The notes under the pieces are model-generated. The model was not told the origin of the DNA, did no database searches, and saw nothing but the letters and a program-made list of their open reading frames with translations. A DNA stretch of 64,000 nt from Sisyra terminalis (taxonomy: Eukaryota > Arthropoda > Insecta > Neuroptera > Sisyridae), in contig OY292275.1 of NCBI GenBank assembly GCA_958496175.1, positions 33,805,701 to 33,869,700 of the forward strand, in the 5' to 3' direction. Below, one piece after another: positions 25,701 through 40,700 of the stretch. Numbering within the stretch: the stretch's first letter is position 1; every line of letters begins with the position of its first letter. A program made the translations under genes and the position numbers.

Positions 25701-28700
25701 ACATCGTCACAACTTGGATCATGAAATACACAAAGTTAATTTGAATTAGGTGTAAATAAATTTAATGATAATTATTTTTCGTGCAAATGAAATCTACAAT
25801 TTTGAAATTTGTCATTATACTCAATTAATCAAAGCGGTATGCTTCATTTGTTTTATATGAAATCTATAGAATCTATGAAATTTTAAATTCGCATGATATC
25901 ACACAGAGCCACAAAATTTTACGTTGAACATTTTAAATTGATTTTGTTTGAAATATTTATCATATATGAACTGCAATTTGCATACCTTTGGTGATTTTTT
26001 AACTAAAATTAAATATGAATAAAAAAATTGTTTTATATGCTATCCATGGTTTATTCAGAAATTAAAAATATTATCAAAAATATTACTATGAAACAAAATG
26101 ATAACATAGTATTTTGAACTTCAATAAAAAAATATAAACGAGTACGGACATGGGACCCCCGTCAGGAACTAAGTTCTGTACGGTTTTTCTTCAGCTGCGA
26201 ATTGAAAAAAATATAAAATTTTATTTTATTTTTTTTCAAGGCAAAATATGTCAAAGATAAAATCAAAAGATTTTGTTTATTATTTTAGGAAAATTTACTT
26301 TCGTTTGCTGTTTAATAGTAGGTTTAGTTTCCCGCGTGGTTGAATTTAATTTCATTATAACTATAATTTTCACTAGTGGATTAGTTCATTATAATTTCAC
26401 TAGTGGATTTTCTTTCTTTGGTTATGATACTTTCGACTTTGAATTATTTGAATTAGCTCGTATTTTCTAGTTGTACTCGTATATTCTCCTCGTTGATATA
26501 AGGGGAATTTCTCTCCATGATATCCTCATGATTTGTAAGTTCTTGTAATTATATTAATTCTATAAATTTCTCCGACTACTTTACATAATTTATAGTTCTG
26601 CTTTCATCTTAGCAAATAGTACCCGATTAATTGCCACAAACTGGAGATTCTTTGTTTGCTTCTGTAGAAAACTCTTTTTTTTAAATATCCATATTTTTTT
26701 TTCTAATTCACTTGATTGATGAAAATTCGTCTACTAGTTGATGAACCCATGCGAATTTCCTGATTCTTGCTAAACACTAACTCTTGCTTAACACTCTGGT
26801 GGCATCCCTTGTTCCTTTTATTTTTCAGAAACGAAATTGATTTTAATCCAGCACGTTTTTCATGTTCCTATTAAATCTTCAGTTTAGTATTTTGGTAATA
26901 TCCTTAGCAGTGCGGGAGATGAATCTGATAACTATAATCACTACACTCGTCGCTTGAAATTTCTTTTTTAGAGCTTTCATTGAAACCGTACAGTCTGAAG
27001 TTTTGAAGTAAATGTCAATGATTACTATTTTAAGTAAATGGTATAGTAGTAATAAGTATACACATATATCATTTAACTTTTCTTTTGGTACTTACAACCA
27101 TGGTTCTTTTGGAGTTCTAAAAGCTATGATGTTTATCAATATGTAAGGGTCATTTATAATTTTCCACTTTAAATTTTCGGAATACCAAAATATTAGAGGC
27201 GAAAAAAAGTACGGACAAATCAAATTCAAAAGTTGCCTTAAGTTAGTTTTGCTATGAATGTATGGAATATTTTCAATAAAGAATATTTAATTAACTTTTA
27301 TTTTTACCACATCCCAATTTTCAATTATTAAATCACTGGCATTAAGAGAACTGCCATTTCGGGGATATTCAGAACAAATTGGAAATACCCATAGTGATAA
27401 TTTTTCGAAACCATAGAATGTCTTGCTAAATTCGATTCATTTTTGTCAGAACATTTAAAGCTCTTTATAACTCCTGGTAGTGGAAATAGGCCAAACTTAT
27501 AAAATTATAAACTTTCAAATTTTTTTTAAACCTTTTATTTTATTTGATAGGAATTGAACCCTCAGGGTCCCTAGCCTACATTAGTCCAACTTTACAAAAT
27601 AACAAAACACATTCGTCTGCCTATCGTCACGAAGGAATAATTGTGGTAGAAATTTATCAACTAAACTTAACTTATACAACAAAAAAAAAACTATGTTACA
27701 TTTTGACCGTTAAAATTCATAATATTAGTCCCTTATGGTGGTGGTGGGGGGGGGGGTCATTAAGTGTTTCTAGGACCAACTTATTTTTCAAAAATAATAT
27801 GTATATTTTCATTCGTTATACAAAGTTAACTTAAAATTAATGAAAATAAACATGCGATGCATGTATTTAAAAATTAGATGATTTATCTGGACAACCACCT
27901 TGTTATGCAGTAATAAGGACGACATATCGAATAAGGCTTAGAGCGACATCGGACCAAAAACCGCCACTGAATATTGTTTACGGTTTTTTACGAATTATGA
28001 TCAGGTAATAGGACGATCGGATCCAATATCGGACAATTCGATATTTTTTTAATGATTGATTTTTTAATTTTCTATCAAAAAAGTTTTTTATTTGGGCGAT
28101 ATGATTATTTTTGAGTATTTCAATCGGAGCTTTAGCAATAGGAATAATGCTTCCAATTAATGAGGTAAAAAATGGATTTTTTATTAATACAGAACAATTT
28201 TGTATCACATAATTCATTTTTAAACACTAAGGTAATAATAAATTCAAATTATTTCGTTACACATGGGAAATTCGAACTTTACGTTTTGTTTAACTTAAAT
28301 TAGGGTAATGAATTGTTTTAAAAAACTTTGCTGAAACGTCGAGGACAAAAAAAAAAATAAAATTGTAATATATACAAACCCAAACAATTGTATCTGTGTA
28401 TGTTTACAGAAAAATTTAATTATTTTACTCATTTTTTTTTCTTAAAAACGATTGAAAAAATTCAATCAATTTTTAGATTAGCAGGAGAATTTATTAAGAG
28501 TATGAAACACAAATAACAGCTGTATTATAAGAATAAATTTGTTCAGTGGAAAAATGGTGCTGAAAGTTTGAATACTTTAACTCGTATAATTGGCGATAAT
28601 ATCAGCTTTAAAAGTTAGACGCTTTCTGAATTTGAAAATAGCAGTGAACAACAAGTAAATATATTCTCATATTGAATATTGAAAATTGGTATTCGTTTTA

Positions 28701-31700
28701 CGTTCCGTTTCTTATAATACGTTTTTCTTACATTCTTTTCATTTCTTTGAATTCAAGTATTTAAACTATGTTGATGCAACAGTAGGAAGAAAGTACATAT
28801 CTAGGCATATTTATGTGGTATCACACTTATGTACGATTTTAAAACATCTACCTTTTCCTCAATTCACTTATCCGTGTTATTTTAATAATTTTCAAGTGAA
28901 TTTTAATCAAAATATTATTGAAATATAAATCGTTTCGAGGTTCAGCGATTATTTATTTATAAATAAAAAAAACATTTTTCGATATCTCATTACGTTTCAT
29001 ATTTTTCCAAAAGAAAATTAAAGAATGTTTTTATATGTTTCTAATTACTATTTTCACATTTTATTATCACATATTACCATTTCTAATTCAAGACATTTTT
29101 AAAATAGTTAAAATCGAATTAATTTATTTGTGATAAAAATAAACTTCCTTTAATTAATATTTATTCAACCATCAAGTACTAATTCATATTGAAGATTTTT
29201 CACTTTGTACAACTTACACATGTAATAAGTTTATATATTTTATGGCCTGAGAACTGGCAAAATTCTTACGGTAGGTACGACTGGCACCTATGAGGTAAAT
29301 GCTGTTGTTTTTGTGCAATATTTCAGTTGAAATTTACAATTTTTGAAATGATTTTGTTTTTTTTTTAATAATTATTACTACATATATATAATATTATAAA
29401 ATACAATACCGAATTTTGTCGTTGCTAACATCGTTCGTAGATAATATTTTATACTATACTTGATATATGGATTTTTCTTAACACTAGAGCCGCTAAAGAC
29501 CTTAGTAGTTATAAAGCGACGGTAAATAACAATTTTAAAAATAAGTTTAAAGGCGAAGAAATGAATGATTAATTTAAATTAAAGTGTTTTGAGTTAGTTC
29601 CGCTATGAATGTATAGAGCATACTCAGTATTAATCTATTTATTAATGTTTTTACTGAATTTACTTTTCAATATATCATATCACATTTTTCAATTGTTAAA
29701 TCATTGGCAAGGATTGATTTTCAGGGACATCCAGAACATATTGGATATCTTCATATTGGTATTTTTAGGCACCGTAGAGCTTTTTACTAAATTTGATCTA
29801 TTTTTATAAGAACATTCAAAGTTCTATGGGTACTCTGGTAGTCAAAATACGTCGCACTTATCTAAAACAATCTAGTAAGTTGACGATTTAGACGAAATCT
29901 TAGTAAATAAAATTTATTTACTCTATCTACCTAAACATTCATTACAAACTCTAGAAGTTATCTGCTCTGAACAAAATATATGGTTTATATTGCTGTCACG
30001 GAACCTTTAAGATGTGTAGCCTCATGTTGAAATTGTTCTGCACTTTGTTTTTTGAGCCCCAGGTATAAATTGTTCCGAGGAAAGATCTTTTTTCATCCTG
30101 AAAAGGGTTAAAATTTACTAACATGTCAGTATGAACCAAGGGAGACTAAATACCCTAGAGTTATTATCTTTTGAACCTCAATTAGGATAAGAAATCGATT
30201 ACGATGATATAATTGATGTTATCGCGCGAACCAAAACTGGAAGAAGTTAATGTCATAAATGATAGTTGGAAAAAAGCTATGATTTGTATTGGGCTTTGTA
30301 AAATTGAAATTGAAAGTTATATTTAAAGTTATTTATATAAATCATATGTTAATTTATAAAAAGTTTTGTTGAAATTAGAAAAAATGAATATTTTAATGAA
30401 ATGTTTGAAAATTAGATGTTTTGTATAGATAACCACCTTGTCATGAAATCACAAGGGTTGGCATATTAAATGGGGTCTTAGGGCGACATCAAGCCTAAAT
30501 CTATTACTTGTAACCAGTAGTTACAATTAGTAGGTATTTAAAAGAAGAAAGTATAAAACAAGTGAATGAAGAAATGAGCAAAACATTTTGTAAGAAATCG
30601 TAGACAATGAAGTTAATATATCTCCTGCTATTATTTCATCTAAATATATTTTTGGCAAAAAATATGAATAATTTTTGAATTTACCCAGCCAGTGCTGTAA
30701 TGCGTGTGATTATCTGCACACCTGTGCATGTGCCACGTCAAAGTTTTATTTTTCATGTATAGTGTTATATGTGAAATACGTATTAAAAAAAGATTTTATT
30801 TTAAATTTGCTGGTTGAAATAAAAGTTTAAATGAAAACAAACCTTTTTGAGGAAGATTTTTTATAAGGTAACGATACAAATCTTCAAAAAATATCGACGT
30901 TTATACCACACTCATTCTTAATTATGAATAAAAGATTTAATGATCAAGAAGTACGAGTTGCTATACTGACAGTATAAGTTTTATTTACCTAAACATAAAA
31001 ATATATGTACAAAAATACATGGTAGATAAAAATAAATAAATTATTAACTCTATTTTTCGATCTTGTCGAGAAAACTACAATGGTAGTGCTATTGGCTATG
31101 TCTGAAAAGAAATTATAGTTCCTGCATTGTGAAAAGCAGAATAGCTCGAGAACACAGAATAGGAAGATGTATCGTAATTATAGTAAATGAAAAATCTCTA
31201 GTCTACAAAGTTATTTTTTTTGCCTTACGAAAACTGGAAAATTCTATGATCAAGCATTAATATATTGATCATACATTAATAAATCAAACATTAAAAATTG
31301 AAAACAGAAAAATTGGCACATCAGGTTTCGTTGTGATATCATACAATTTTGTTTGTGCTATGTGTGTTTAAAAATCAAAGTTTTTGTTTTAATTAAACGA
31401 ATGATAATTTCCATTGAAAAAAAAACCTAAAAAACGTGAACTGGGTTCAGTTTTAACCAAATCCTGTTACAGAATATGTTTGTACACATATGCTTCTACG
31501 TAGTAATAGAACACTGACGTCATATACCCGCCCGCGTGAACTTAAGGGATTTTCGATAATTTCCTTTACAACACTCGTAATATCAAATTGGTAACTTTAG
31601 AACAATCTTTTTTATAGTAATTTTGGTAAGTGTGAAGTTGAAAAATACTGACATTATTTTAAAAAAAAAAGAAGGAAATTTTCTTTGTCGTTCTATAACA

Positions 31701-34700
31701 TTCAGTACGATATTTATTTTATCACTTTATAACATTCCATTTGGTTTTTGAAAATTTAATAATTTGTGGTGAAATTATGTTGATATGGTAACGCCGACGA
31801 TAACTTTCATTGGTAGTAACAAATCTATATCCGTTTTTTTAAGTTACACTTCTTTAGCGACGTTATGAAAAAATGAAGAGACTGAATTTTCAAAGTGGTT
31901 CATAAAGGTAATGGGGATAACCCCAAATATTACAGTAGGAAGTTATTCTCAAGCGATTAGCGAGCAACTTCAGACTAAAGTTGGTTGATTTTGAGGAGCG
32001 ATTTTGACAGTACTAAAAACGCAATCGATTCGATCGCTAGAACATGTTTTTTTTTTGTTTTTCGGTAAGAAAAACCATCTCAAATGATCGACGGTGAAGT
32101 TAAAAAGAGGTAAAAAGACAACAGTCATCGTCAGTTGTTATTTTATATTTAAAACATCGATAATCATCGATATCATCGATAAACATCGATATCGTCGAAC
32201 TAATCATTTTCAATTTTTTCAATTTTTATAGTTTGAACCATCTCATATTAATTTCACTCACATGAATTAGTTTATAATTCTTCATTCTTTATACTCTGTC
32301 TTTGCTGCGATAGATACAATTTCTTGTTACGAATGTTGATATTAAAAGCAAATTGTGTTTATAAATGTATCATAATTTAGTTATCACAAACTACGAATTA
32401 CTGGTGTACCACAATTGAGGCACTACCAGAAGATGATATGACAATGAACTAAAAACAATTTTTAATTACGCTAAATAAGTATCTATAATTTCTCACACAT
32501 GTAATAGGTGTACCGGAAAAAATTGTCGATTTTTCAATATACAATTTAAACACAAAATTTTGTTTCAGTTATTGATTTTAAATCAATGATATAATCAGCC
32601 TTAACAGTACCTATCAACGTTTTGACGTCTAGTGAGCAAATTTTTAATGCCATATTAGAAAAAACATCAATTGATTAGCAAGGAAAATATAAAAAAAATA
32701 CATTTTGAACATCACTTAAGCACTAAATTTTTTTACCACTTAGTAAATATGGTAACGATACAAATAAATAAAAATCCGATGAAATAACTTCCCCTTAATT
32801 AATTAGTTTTTCTCAGGGCTTTTCTTCACCAAAGGGGTCTTGCATTACCGTGTTGCAGCTAGAAATAAATAAGTACAGACACCAATTTTTTTCTATTTTA
32901 GCTAACTTAAAGTGTGGAATCAGCAATTTAATTTTTCAAAGTCTACTGGTGACCAAGTGGTCAAGTCGCTCCAAAACTGGTAGATGTTGGGTTCAAATTA
33001 CGTATCGAGCAAATTTTCGATATTTCCGATTTAAGTAACAATGAAAAAATTACCTATAATATTGAATATTTCAATATTAATTTTTGATAAAATGCCCATT
33101 AAATTTAGCATAGTTGTGTGAGTAATAATATTATTTGCACGTATATAAATTATGGGGAAAGTTTTTTCTTAGAAAATAAAACTCACAAGCAACCACGATA
33201 CTTCCATTTTCCGAATGTTCAAAGGTTGAGAATTTATAAAGCTTGAGGCGATGAATTAACCAACATATTTTTGGGTTGATTAAGTTGGTAAAGTTTGATT
33301 ATTGTTTCATAGGATATATTACATAAACTACCAAATATTAATCAAAATTTAATAATTATTTGCTTCCGTTTTAATGTAGAAATAAATTAAACAATTATAT
33401 ATTTATTAAAATTGTATCAAAATATTTAATATTTCAATTTTTCATTTTTGGTCAAAGTGAAAATTAAATAAGGTATTTTGAAAAGTATTTTTAAAAGTTT
33501 TTTCACTACATAGGTATATTATTAGTGAAAAAGAATAACTTATAATAAATAAGTAGATAAGTTCTTCCGATAAAGTAATATTATTTCAAAGCGATAAAAT
33601 TTACATAATATATAACCACATTTGTCTCAAAATTAGATCAGACGTGATCCATTGATTATATTAACAACACATATACAGAATTTTAGTATTCTCAAAATGC
33701 ATAAAGGAAATTTTAGCTGTTATCCTCAAGGGTTTTCTATATTGATTTGTTTCGTTTGTAGGGTTCACTTGAAACTACTGAAGCATGTTCAATAATTTAA
33801 GTGAATATTTATGCATGAATTGTTTTAACTACGTATTCTATTTTTATTCTCGTGCTCAAATTGTTCCAATTTTTACAATTTATTTATTTTAAATAAGATA
33901 CAAATCTCATTTGAGCCCCGAAAAAATATGCTCTTTTAAATTTATAGGACGGTTGACGTACAAAAAAGATAAAGCTTTTCGTATTCCATACCCAACCGAA
34001 AAGGAGCAATCAATGGAAACACAAAATGGAAATTTTTGAATATCGATAAATTCTTGGATTAACCTTTGACCATGACAAACGACGTTGGATTCTACGAAAT
34101 AAACAATAAAACACCACTTTTCAACCTTTGAATAATCAAAAGAATAAAAGAAAAATATTCCTTCATGATATATCAAATAATGCAAAACTACATGGCAAAT
34201 AAAAGATAATTTGATGTTTGAATTAGGTTTCGTAACAGAGTAAAAAGAATTATTTTCATCAAGTATTCGTTTCGAAGATAAAATTTTGTAGCTGAAGGCA
34301 TTTAAATTTCAATATCTGACGTTTTCCAAAGTAAGTTGGATGCAACGCATATTTTATTTAAATGGAATATTTCTCGTTACCAAAGCTTACAGTTTATTTT
34401 GTTCGACAATGAATAAAAAAAGAACTCTATTCACGTCCTTTCATACACTAAACTTAGTATATTTCAGAAGCATAAATTTTACGTTCCTCTATTTAGAATT
34501 ACAATTTTCTGCAGAATTTCTTTTATGCAAATGACATTTTGTCTAGGTACTTGGATTTTACAAAAGGTGTAAATTTCGCAGATATAACTTTAATTAGAAA
34601 CGGTTTTAATAAAGTTAGTATGATAGAATTTATATATTTATACTTACTGGTACCATTACCCTAAGAACTATGTAGAATAATCCTAAAATGATTTATTCCT

Positions 34701-37700
34701 CGTCATTTCCTTCTAGCGCTCTATATTGCACGATAGTATTATTTATTTCACGTCTTTTCCGTCTGGAGAATCCGTTATTTTATTTTGCATAATAAGTACT
34801 TAGTATATTTTCCCTACATCATTATTTACCTTTAACAAACTTTAATAATTTTATCAGTTATACCTTATAGATGTTGTGAATGAATATTTATAAATTATAG
34901 TATTTGTTTTGCTTATCCAACTTCAATTAATATTCGAACTTCAAAACTTTTAAGAACATTAAGTTGTGTTCCTGTAAATAGAAAATGTAAGTCTTGAATC
35001 AACTTAATTTAGTTTATAAATTTCATCATTTTATTTATCATATTCTTATGAATAATGTAAAAGCATAATTAATTCGCATTCGAATAGAATATAGTGTTGA
35101 ACATAATCCTAAAATCTAGTTTACATCCGAAATTTGAACTTCTCAACTAAATGGTTTAAGTTATTTAAAATGGATGATTTTCATTAAGTTAGATTTCTGT
35201 AGCGTATAAATTATTATTTCAGTAAATGAGAAATCAAATACGGCGGTGAGGATTTTACTTTTGGAGTTGGATTATTTTTAAGTAATAAATTAATTAAATT
35301 GCATTATTTTACACCTATGATATATTTTAAGGAGTTTATTAACAGTTTACCCTCACCAATTACATTGTTAAATAACGCACACAATAACTGTTCAAACATT
35401 TACATCAAGAATGGACAATTAATTCTTTATCTCATACAAGTGTTGACTCTGCAGTACAATAGATGTACTATATGTAGATGTACAATAGATTTTCATCCTT
35501 GAATTTGTATTCAAAGAAAGGTAAGGGTGAGTGCATATAGGTTGCAAGTTTTTGCGATGTGGAAGCAAAATAAAAAGGTTCATACTGCCATCGAAAAAAG
35601 AATCAAAATCCCAATCCCTAATATGGGGACTGATCAAATGATACCCTTTTTGTTTGGCATACCCTACTTGGTGATGAATAAACTAATGTATCACATGATA
35701 AATGGAAAATCTACAAGAGCAAAATATTGCGACATGGCCAGGTATGGTTTCCTTAAGGCTCTGTAACAGATAATGGATAAACTCTAAGGGATTGGTATGA
35801 ACTTTTAGTGCCTTTGAGAAAAGCAACCACTATATACCAGGCTGTAACACATGTCATGCTGGCTTGTTCGTGGAAATGTTTACATAATGGTAAGGGATTG
35901 AAAAACAACAAAATTCATATATTTTCTGATAGCCAGGTTGTTCTAAAAGTGTTGATAAAGCCACATGCCTATTTCAAATTACTATGGGAGTAAGAAAATG
36001 AAGAAAAAGAAGCCAACATGTTCTTACTGATGTGACCGTCAAAAACCAAGTGGTATTTGCCAAGTACCGGGCTATAAGGGCATACTAGGGAATGAAAAGG
36101 TAGATGTTCTTAACCGTCGAGGAGCGACGACATCATTTAATGATCCAGTATTACTGTTTGGGATCACGAAATCGGTGGCAAGAAAAACCAGCAAAGAGTG
36201 ACTTTATACTAATCATTGTTTCTTGTGGTGCAACACCAAGGAGCAAAAAAAACGAAGAAAAATTCTTCTCAAAATATAACTGCTAAAATAATAAAACTAA
36301 GTAGATTGATGACAAACTTTATAATTGGTCACTGTAGCCTGTTGGATTTTTAATATGCTAATTCTGTCGGACAGAAAATGAAACTGCTTCTCATATTATG
36401 TTGGAACGCAGCACTATGTATTGTGACTAAAAGAGCTGGGGGTCTTCGATCTTAGCGCTGAACTCTGCATGCAGTGTTGATGATCTCCAAACTTCGTCCA
36501 GGTGAACCTAATGGAAATAAGTATTACATTAGTTCATAGGTCTTTGAACCACTTTAAACTAAATACTATCAAGAACCATACCGTTACCTTTACGTTGAGG
36601 ATATCATTCAATGCATTAAGGAGTCTGACTAGGTAAAAGGGTGGAAGAACACCGAAACTATTGGCCTTGAGAACACTAAATAAACCCCGTACAAGATACT
36701 AACAAGAGGGCATATTAATGATTTTTTTGAAATTTTATAAATTTTAATCAATTTTGGTCAAGCTGATGTTGGTTTTGGATTTTATCTCTTATTTTTTGTA
36801 TATATTGTTAAGATTTTGACCATCACTGTTCTCTCGTGGCGATGATCAGAAGAATGAAAATGGGTGATTCTCATCAAATTCCAAAATTAGGTGTAAAAAA
36901 ATTTATAACAAATTGGTAAAAAATATTCAGAGGACTAGGATCAAATAATAATCAGTTAAAACTATTTATTACATGCGCATGTAATAAATAGTTTTAACTG
37001 ATTATTATTTGATCCTAGTCCTCTGAATATTTTTTACCAATTTATCATCATTGAGGATCTGAAACTTTACAATAATTTATAACAAATGTTTCAAAAGTTT
37101 GTTTTTTTGTTTTGTAGTATTTGTGTAACTAGATTTTACCAATATAGTGGTTCCCAGAAAAAAACTTATTTTAGACGAATTATAAGGATGATTTATAATT
37201 TTGGAATTGAGGGAATAGTTCTTATAGGTCTTACCATCAATGAATCGTGTCTGTTATTGTTTGATAAAGAGAAATAATTTAAATCTTCGAATTTTTTGCT
37301 GTTTCCTTTACCTATTACTATTTCTTCCATAACAAAACAAAAGAATCTCTAACAGAGTTCTTCAGAATTAATTCTGATTAACATAATTTAAAATAAATAT
37401 ATAATTCTAATAAGCTTTAAGTTAAAGTTTTTAAACCTTCAATTATAAATTACTTTTGTATATTTTTCATAGATATTCGTAATATGATACAATGGAACTT
37501 CTTTTAAACGTAACATTTTATATATTCTTTTAAATATTCAAGTTTTGATTTAGTATGACACAAACTTCCTAACAATGAAAAAATTATTGTGATTAATACG
37601 AACCAAGTTTTTATGTACTCGAGTTATATTGTCCTAAATTATCCTTAAACAATAAATGTGGTGTGACAATCACATTTATTTAATGATTTATGTCAATTTT

Positions 37701-40700
37701 AAGTTCAGTTTGTAAACATTTTACATTTATTTTTATATTCAATTCATTGTTTTGAATCCATAAAATTACACGTAAATATTGCCGTCAGAATTTATAACAA
37801 ATGCATAAAATCCTGTCAGCATGCTCTTACTTACCTAGCCAATGGAAAATATATTTCAATGCTTTCCAATAAGACAACAATATATACACACAAGTATATT
37901 GCATCGTTCGGGTATATTTCTGTAACAAAATAATGGAAAGATAATTGTGTCAACCATCCTAGATAGTTTACTTTTTCTATTCATTAAAAAATTAAAATGT
38001 CCCCTTGAAAATCATTGATAAGCACAAAATAATAACAACGTTATATGAATGTTTCATATTTTTAACTAGCTTGCATTACATAAAATGGCTGAAAGCTTTC
38101 TTTTGTTTCTTTTCAAAATCCTTACGATATTTTAAAACAAAAGTTAGACAAAAAAAAGCGGTTGAAATTCAGTCTTTTTTTACAACAGCAGTTTTACTTT
38201 GCTATTTTTAATAATAGAAATGTTATTTGCATAAAAATAATTAAGTGTATTACGTAAGCGCTGCGATTTTTAATTACTTGAAAAAAGATTAAACACTTAA
38301 TTGCTTTATATTCAAAAAGTAAAACTTTATAATGCGAAAAATGTAGATTATGTACTGTTTTACTAAAAAGACATACTCGTATATAGACCTAATATCTATA
38401 TAGAGATATTAAATGATGAAAATATCGCGGTTTCGCCCGTGTTCTTATTTTATTTTTTCTTTGTCTTAACGGTTGATTTAAATTTCACGCAATTGAATTC
38501 TTCCTTTCGGTAATGCCTGTGAAGTGTTTCAGTCCGTTCTTTTTTTCAGTAGATCAAGAATTCCCACCTACCTCATCCTGTTAGTTATACTTCTTCTTTC
38601 GACAACAAAAATAGGCATTTTTTCAAATTTAGTTTTTAATTGAACACCATCATGATAATTATACAAGGGATACCCCGAGGAACCTTGAATGCAATAGCTT
38701 CCCGTTATCTACTGCACCCTTATGCATTCCGCTAACTCTTGTAAGTGAATTTTCTTGGCGCTGATTTCGCTACTCCTGAATAAAAGAGTATCATACAAAA
38801 GGCACTGGTCTTTGCCGTGTTCACTTATTCTAGCTTACATTTGGTTTCCCATTTATTTAACCACCACTACGCGTTGCCGTCCTTAATCGGCATCGCAAGA
38901 TTTACTGAAAAAAATTTTAGTAAAAATTGTAGTGAAACATCGTAATTTTGGACTAGATTTTCTTTATCTAAGTCTTTACAATATTCTCTTTTAAAATTTT
39001 TATGCACACTTGAATTTTAACGCAATAGCATCGTAACTATAAAAACAACTGTCTGTAATAAATTCCAAAAAAAAAGGACGATGAATATATACATACACCG
39101 TATATAAAAGAAATAGAACTACTAATATCTCTAGTTCTACTCTCTAGCTTTTTAATGAACACAAGCATTTGAGTGACAGTACTTGAATGTAGGTATCAGT
39201 TTATACATGAACTATTTTTTCTATATCTATAATGTCTTTAGCGACTGTAACGTTAATAAAAATATGTAAATCGAAAAATATGAGAAATTTGTACGAGAGT
39301 CGGACCCGATTTTCTTGTTTTCTTCAAATCTCAGTTTGAATGGCATATAACTGTAAGACATTAGAGGACATGTATTTATATGCAAGGAGGTAGAAAAACG
39401 TTTTTTCATTACTAAAGGTATATATAGATACACAGTTAGATTACGAACACTTGAGATACGTGACAAATTGATCATTCGAATTGTGAGACACAGAAATAAT
39501 TACTTTTGCTCAGCTTTGAAAGCTTCACGTGCAAGTGGCTTAACATTTGGGCTTAATGTCTCTCAGAAACAATTTCGAGAGATTTTCTATCTATACATCT
39601 ACTCAAATGAAGGTTGATGAAACTCGTTGAAGACTTTTAAAACCAATTGAAATTGAAAAAGATGTGTTTGTTAAAAACCCGTCTACCTTTTTCAGAAAAA
39701 AAATGTATTTGATTCAGCCATTGACTACAAAGCTTTCCTGAGACATTTGTTAAAATCTTACGAAAAAACAATCTGTGGATAATATGTTTTACGCGTGATA
39801 ATTTAATAAAAGTAAATCTACTTTTTCCATTCTACCGAACTATCAGAAATGAAGTAAAACTTATATTTACTCCATACGGTATTGAATCCGTTGTGTAATT
39901 TTCTAAATCCCAGCTCAGAATTCAATGTATTTGGCTTATCGTTCCAATATATACCGTACAAAGATTAGGATTATCTTCATATTTCAATTCTTAACAGAAA
40001 GGAATGCTTCTTTAAGATCTCTTCATCACATTAATTTTTAATTTTCACTCTGAGCGTTGGTTGAAATGATACAGAGAGTTGTAGACGTTATAGATAAATT
40101 AGCTGATTTTTCAAACCATTTTTACATAGCATAATATATTTTTTATATTTCCTTTTTTTAGTACCCTCTTTGATCACAAAAAATGTGATATTTTTCTCGT
40201 TATTGCAAGGGTAAACATATATGAGGTTATTATTGAAAAATTTATCGCTGGAACAAATAATAATATTACCTACATTTTCCAACCTAACAAGTTTGCTTTT
40301 TTAAACAAGAAATGAAATTGCTATGTACGAAACAATTTCGCGCTTCACAGTTTTTAAACTTCCTATTCAGAAACCACGTCGGTCGTATGCCTGGTATATG
40401 ACTCATTCGACTTATTTCAACTTACAAGTCACTCGTTTTTGTTTAATCATTTCCAAGATCAAAACTGTCATTTATAATAATTTCTGCAGTAATTTTGCTT
40501 TCAATTTATAGTCATACAGTTGAAAACTTCAGTCTCCATAAACTTCAATGTATTAGTTTAGATAATTATTTAAACAGTAATTACCTTCCTTCACATTGTG
40601 TACATGAAGCTTAAAGCTGTGTTGGTTTTAAAGCAAAATCGAAATACGCATAAGCATACATGGCACAAGTGTTGATGTATAATATGGGTTATACATCATT

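Noticed and set aside
27544..27834. A 96-codon open frame with a Trp/Gly run
   Set aside because: The Trp/Gly run is translated from a TGG/poly-G simple repeat, and the rest resembles no protein.
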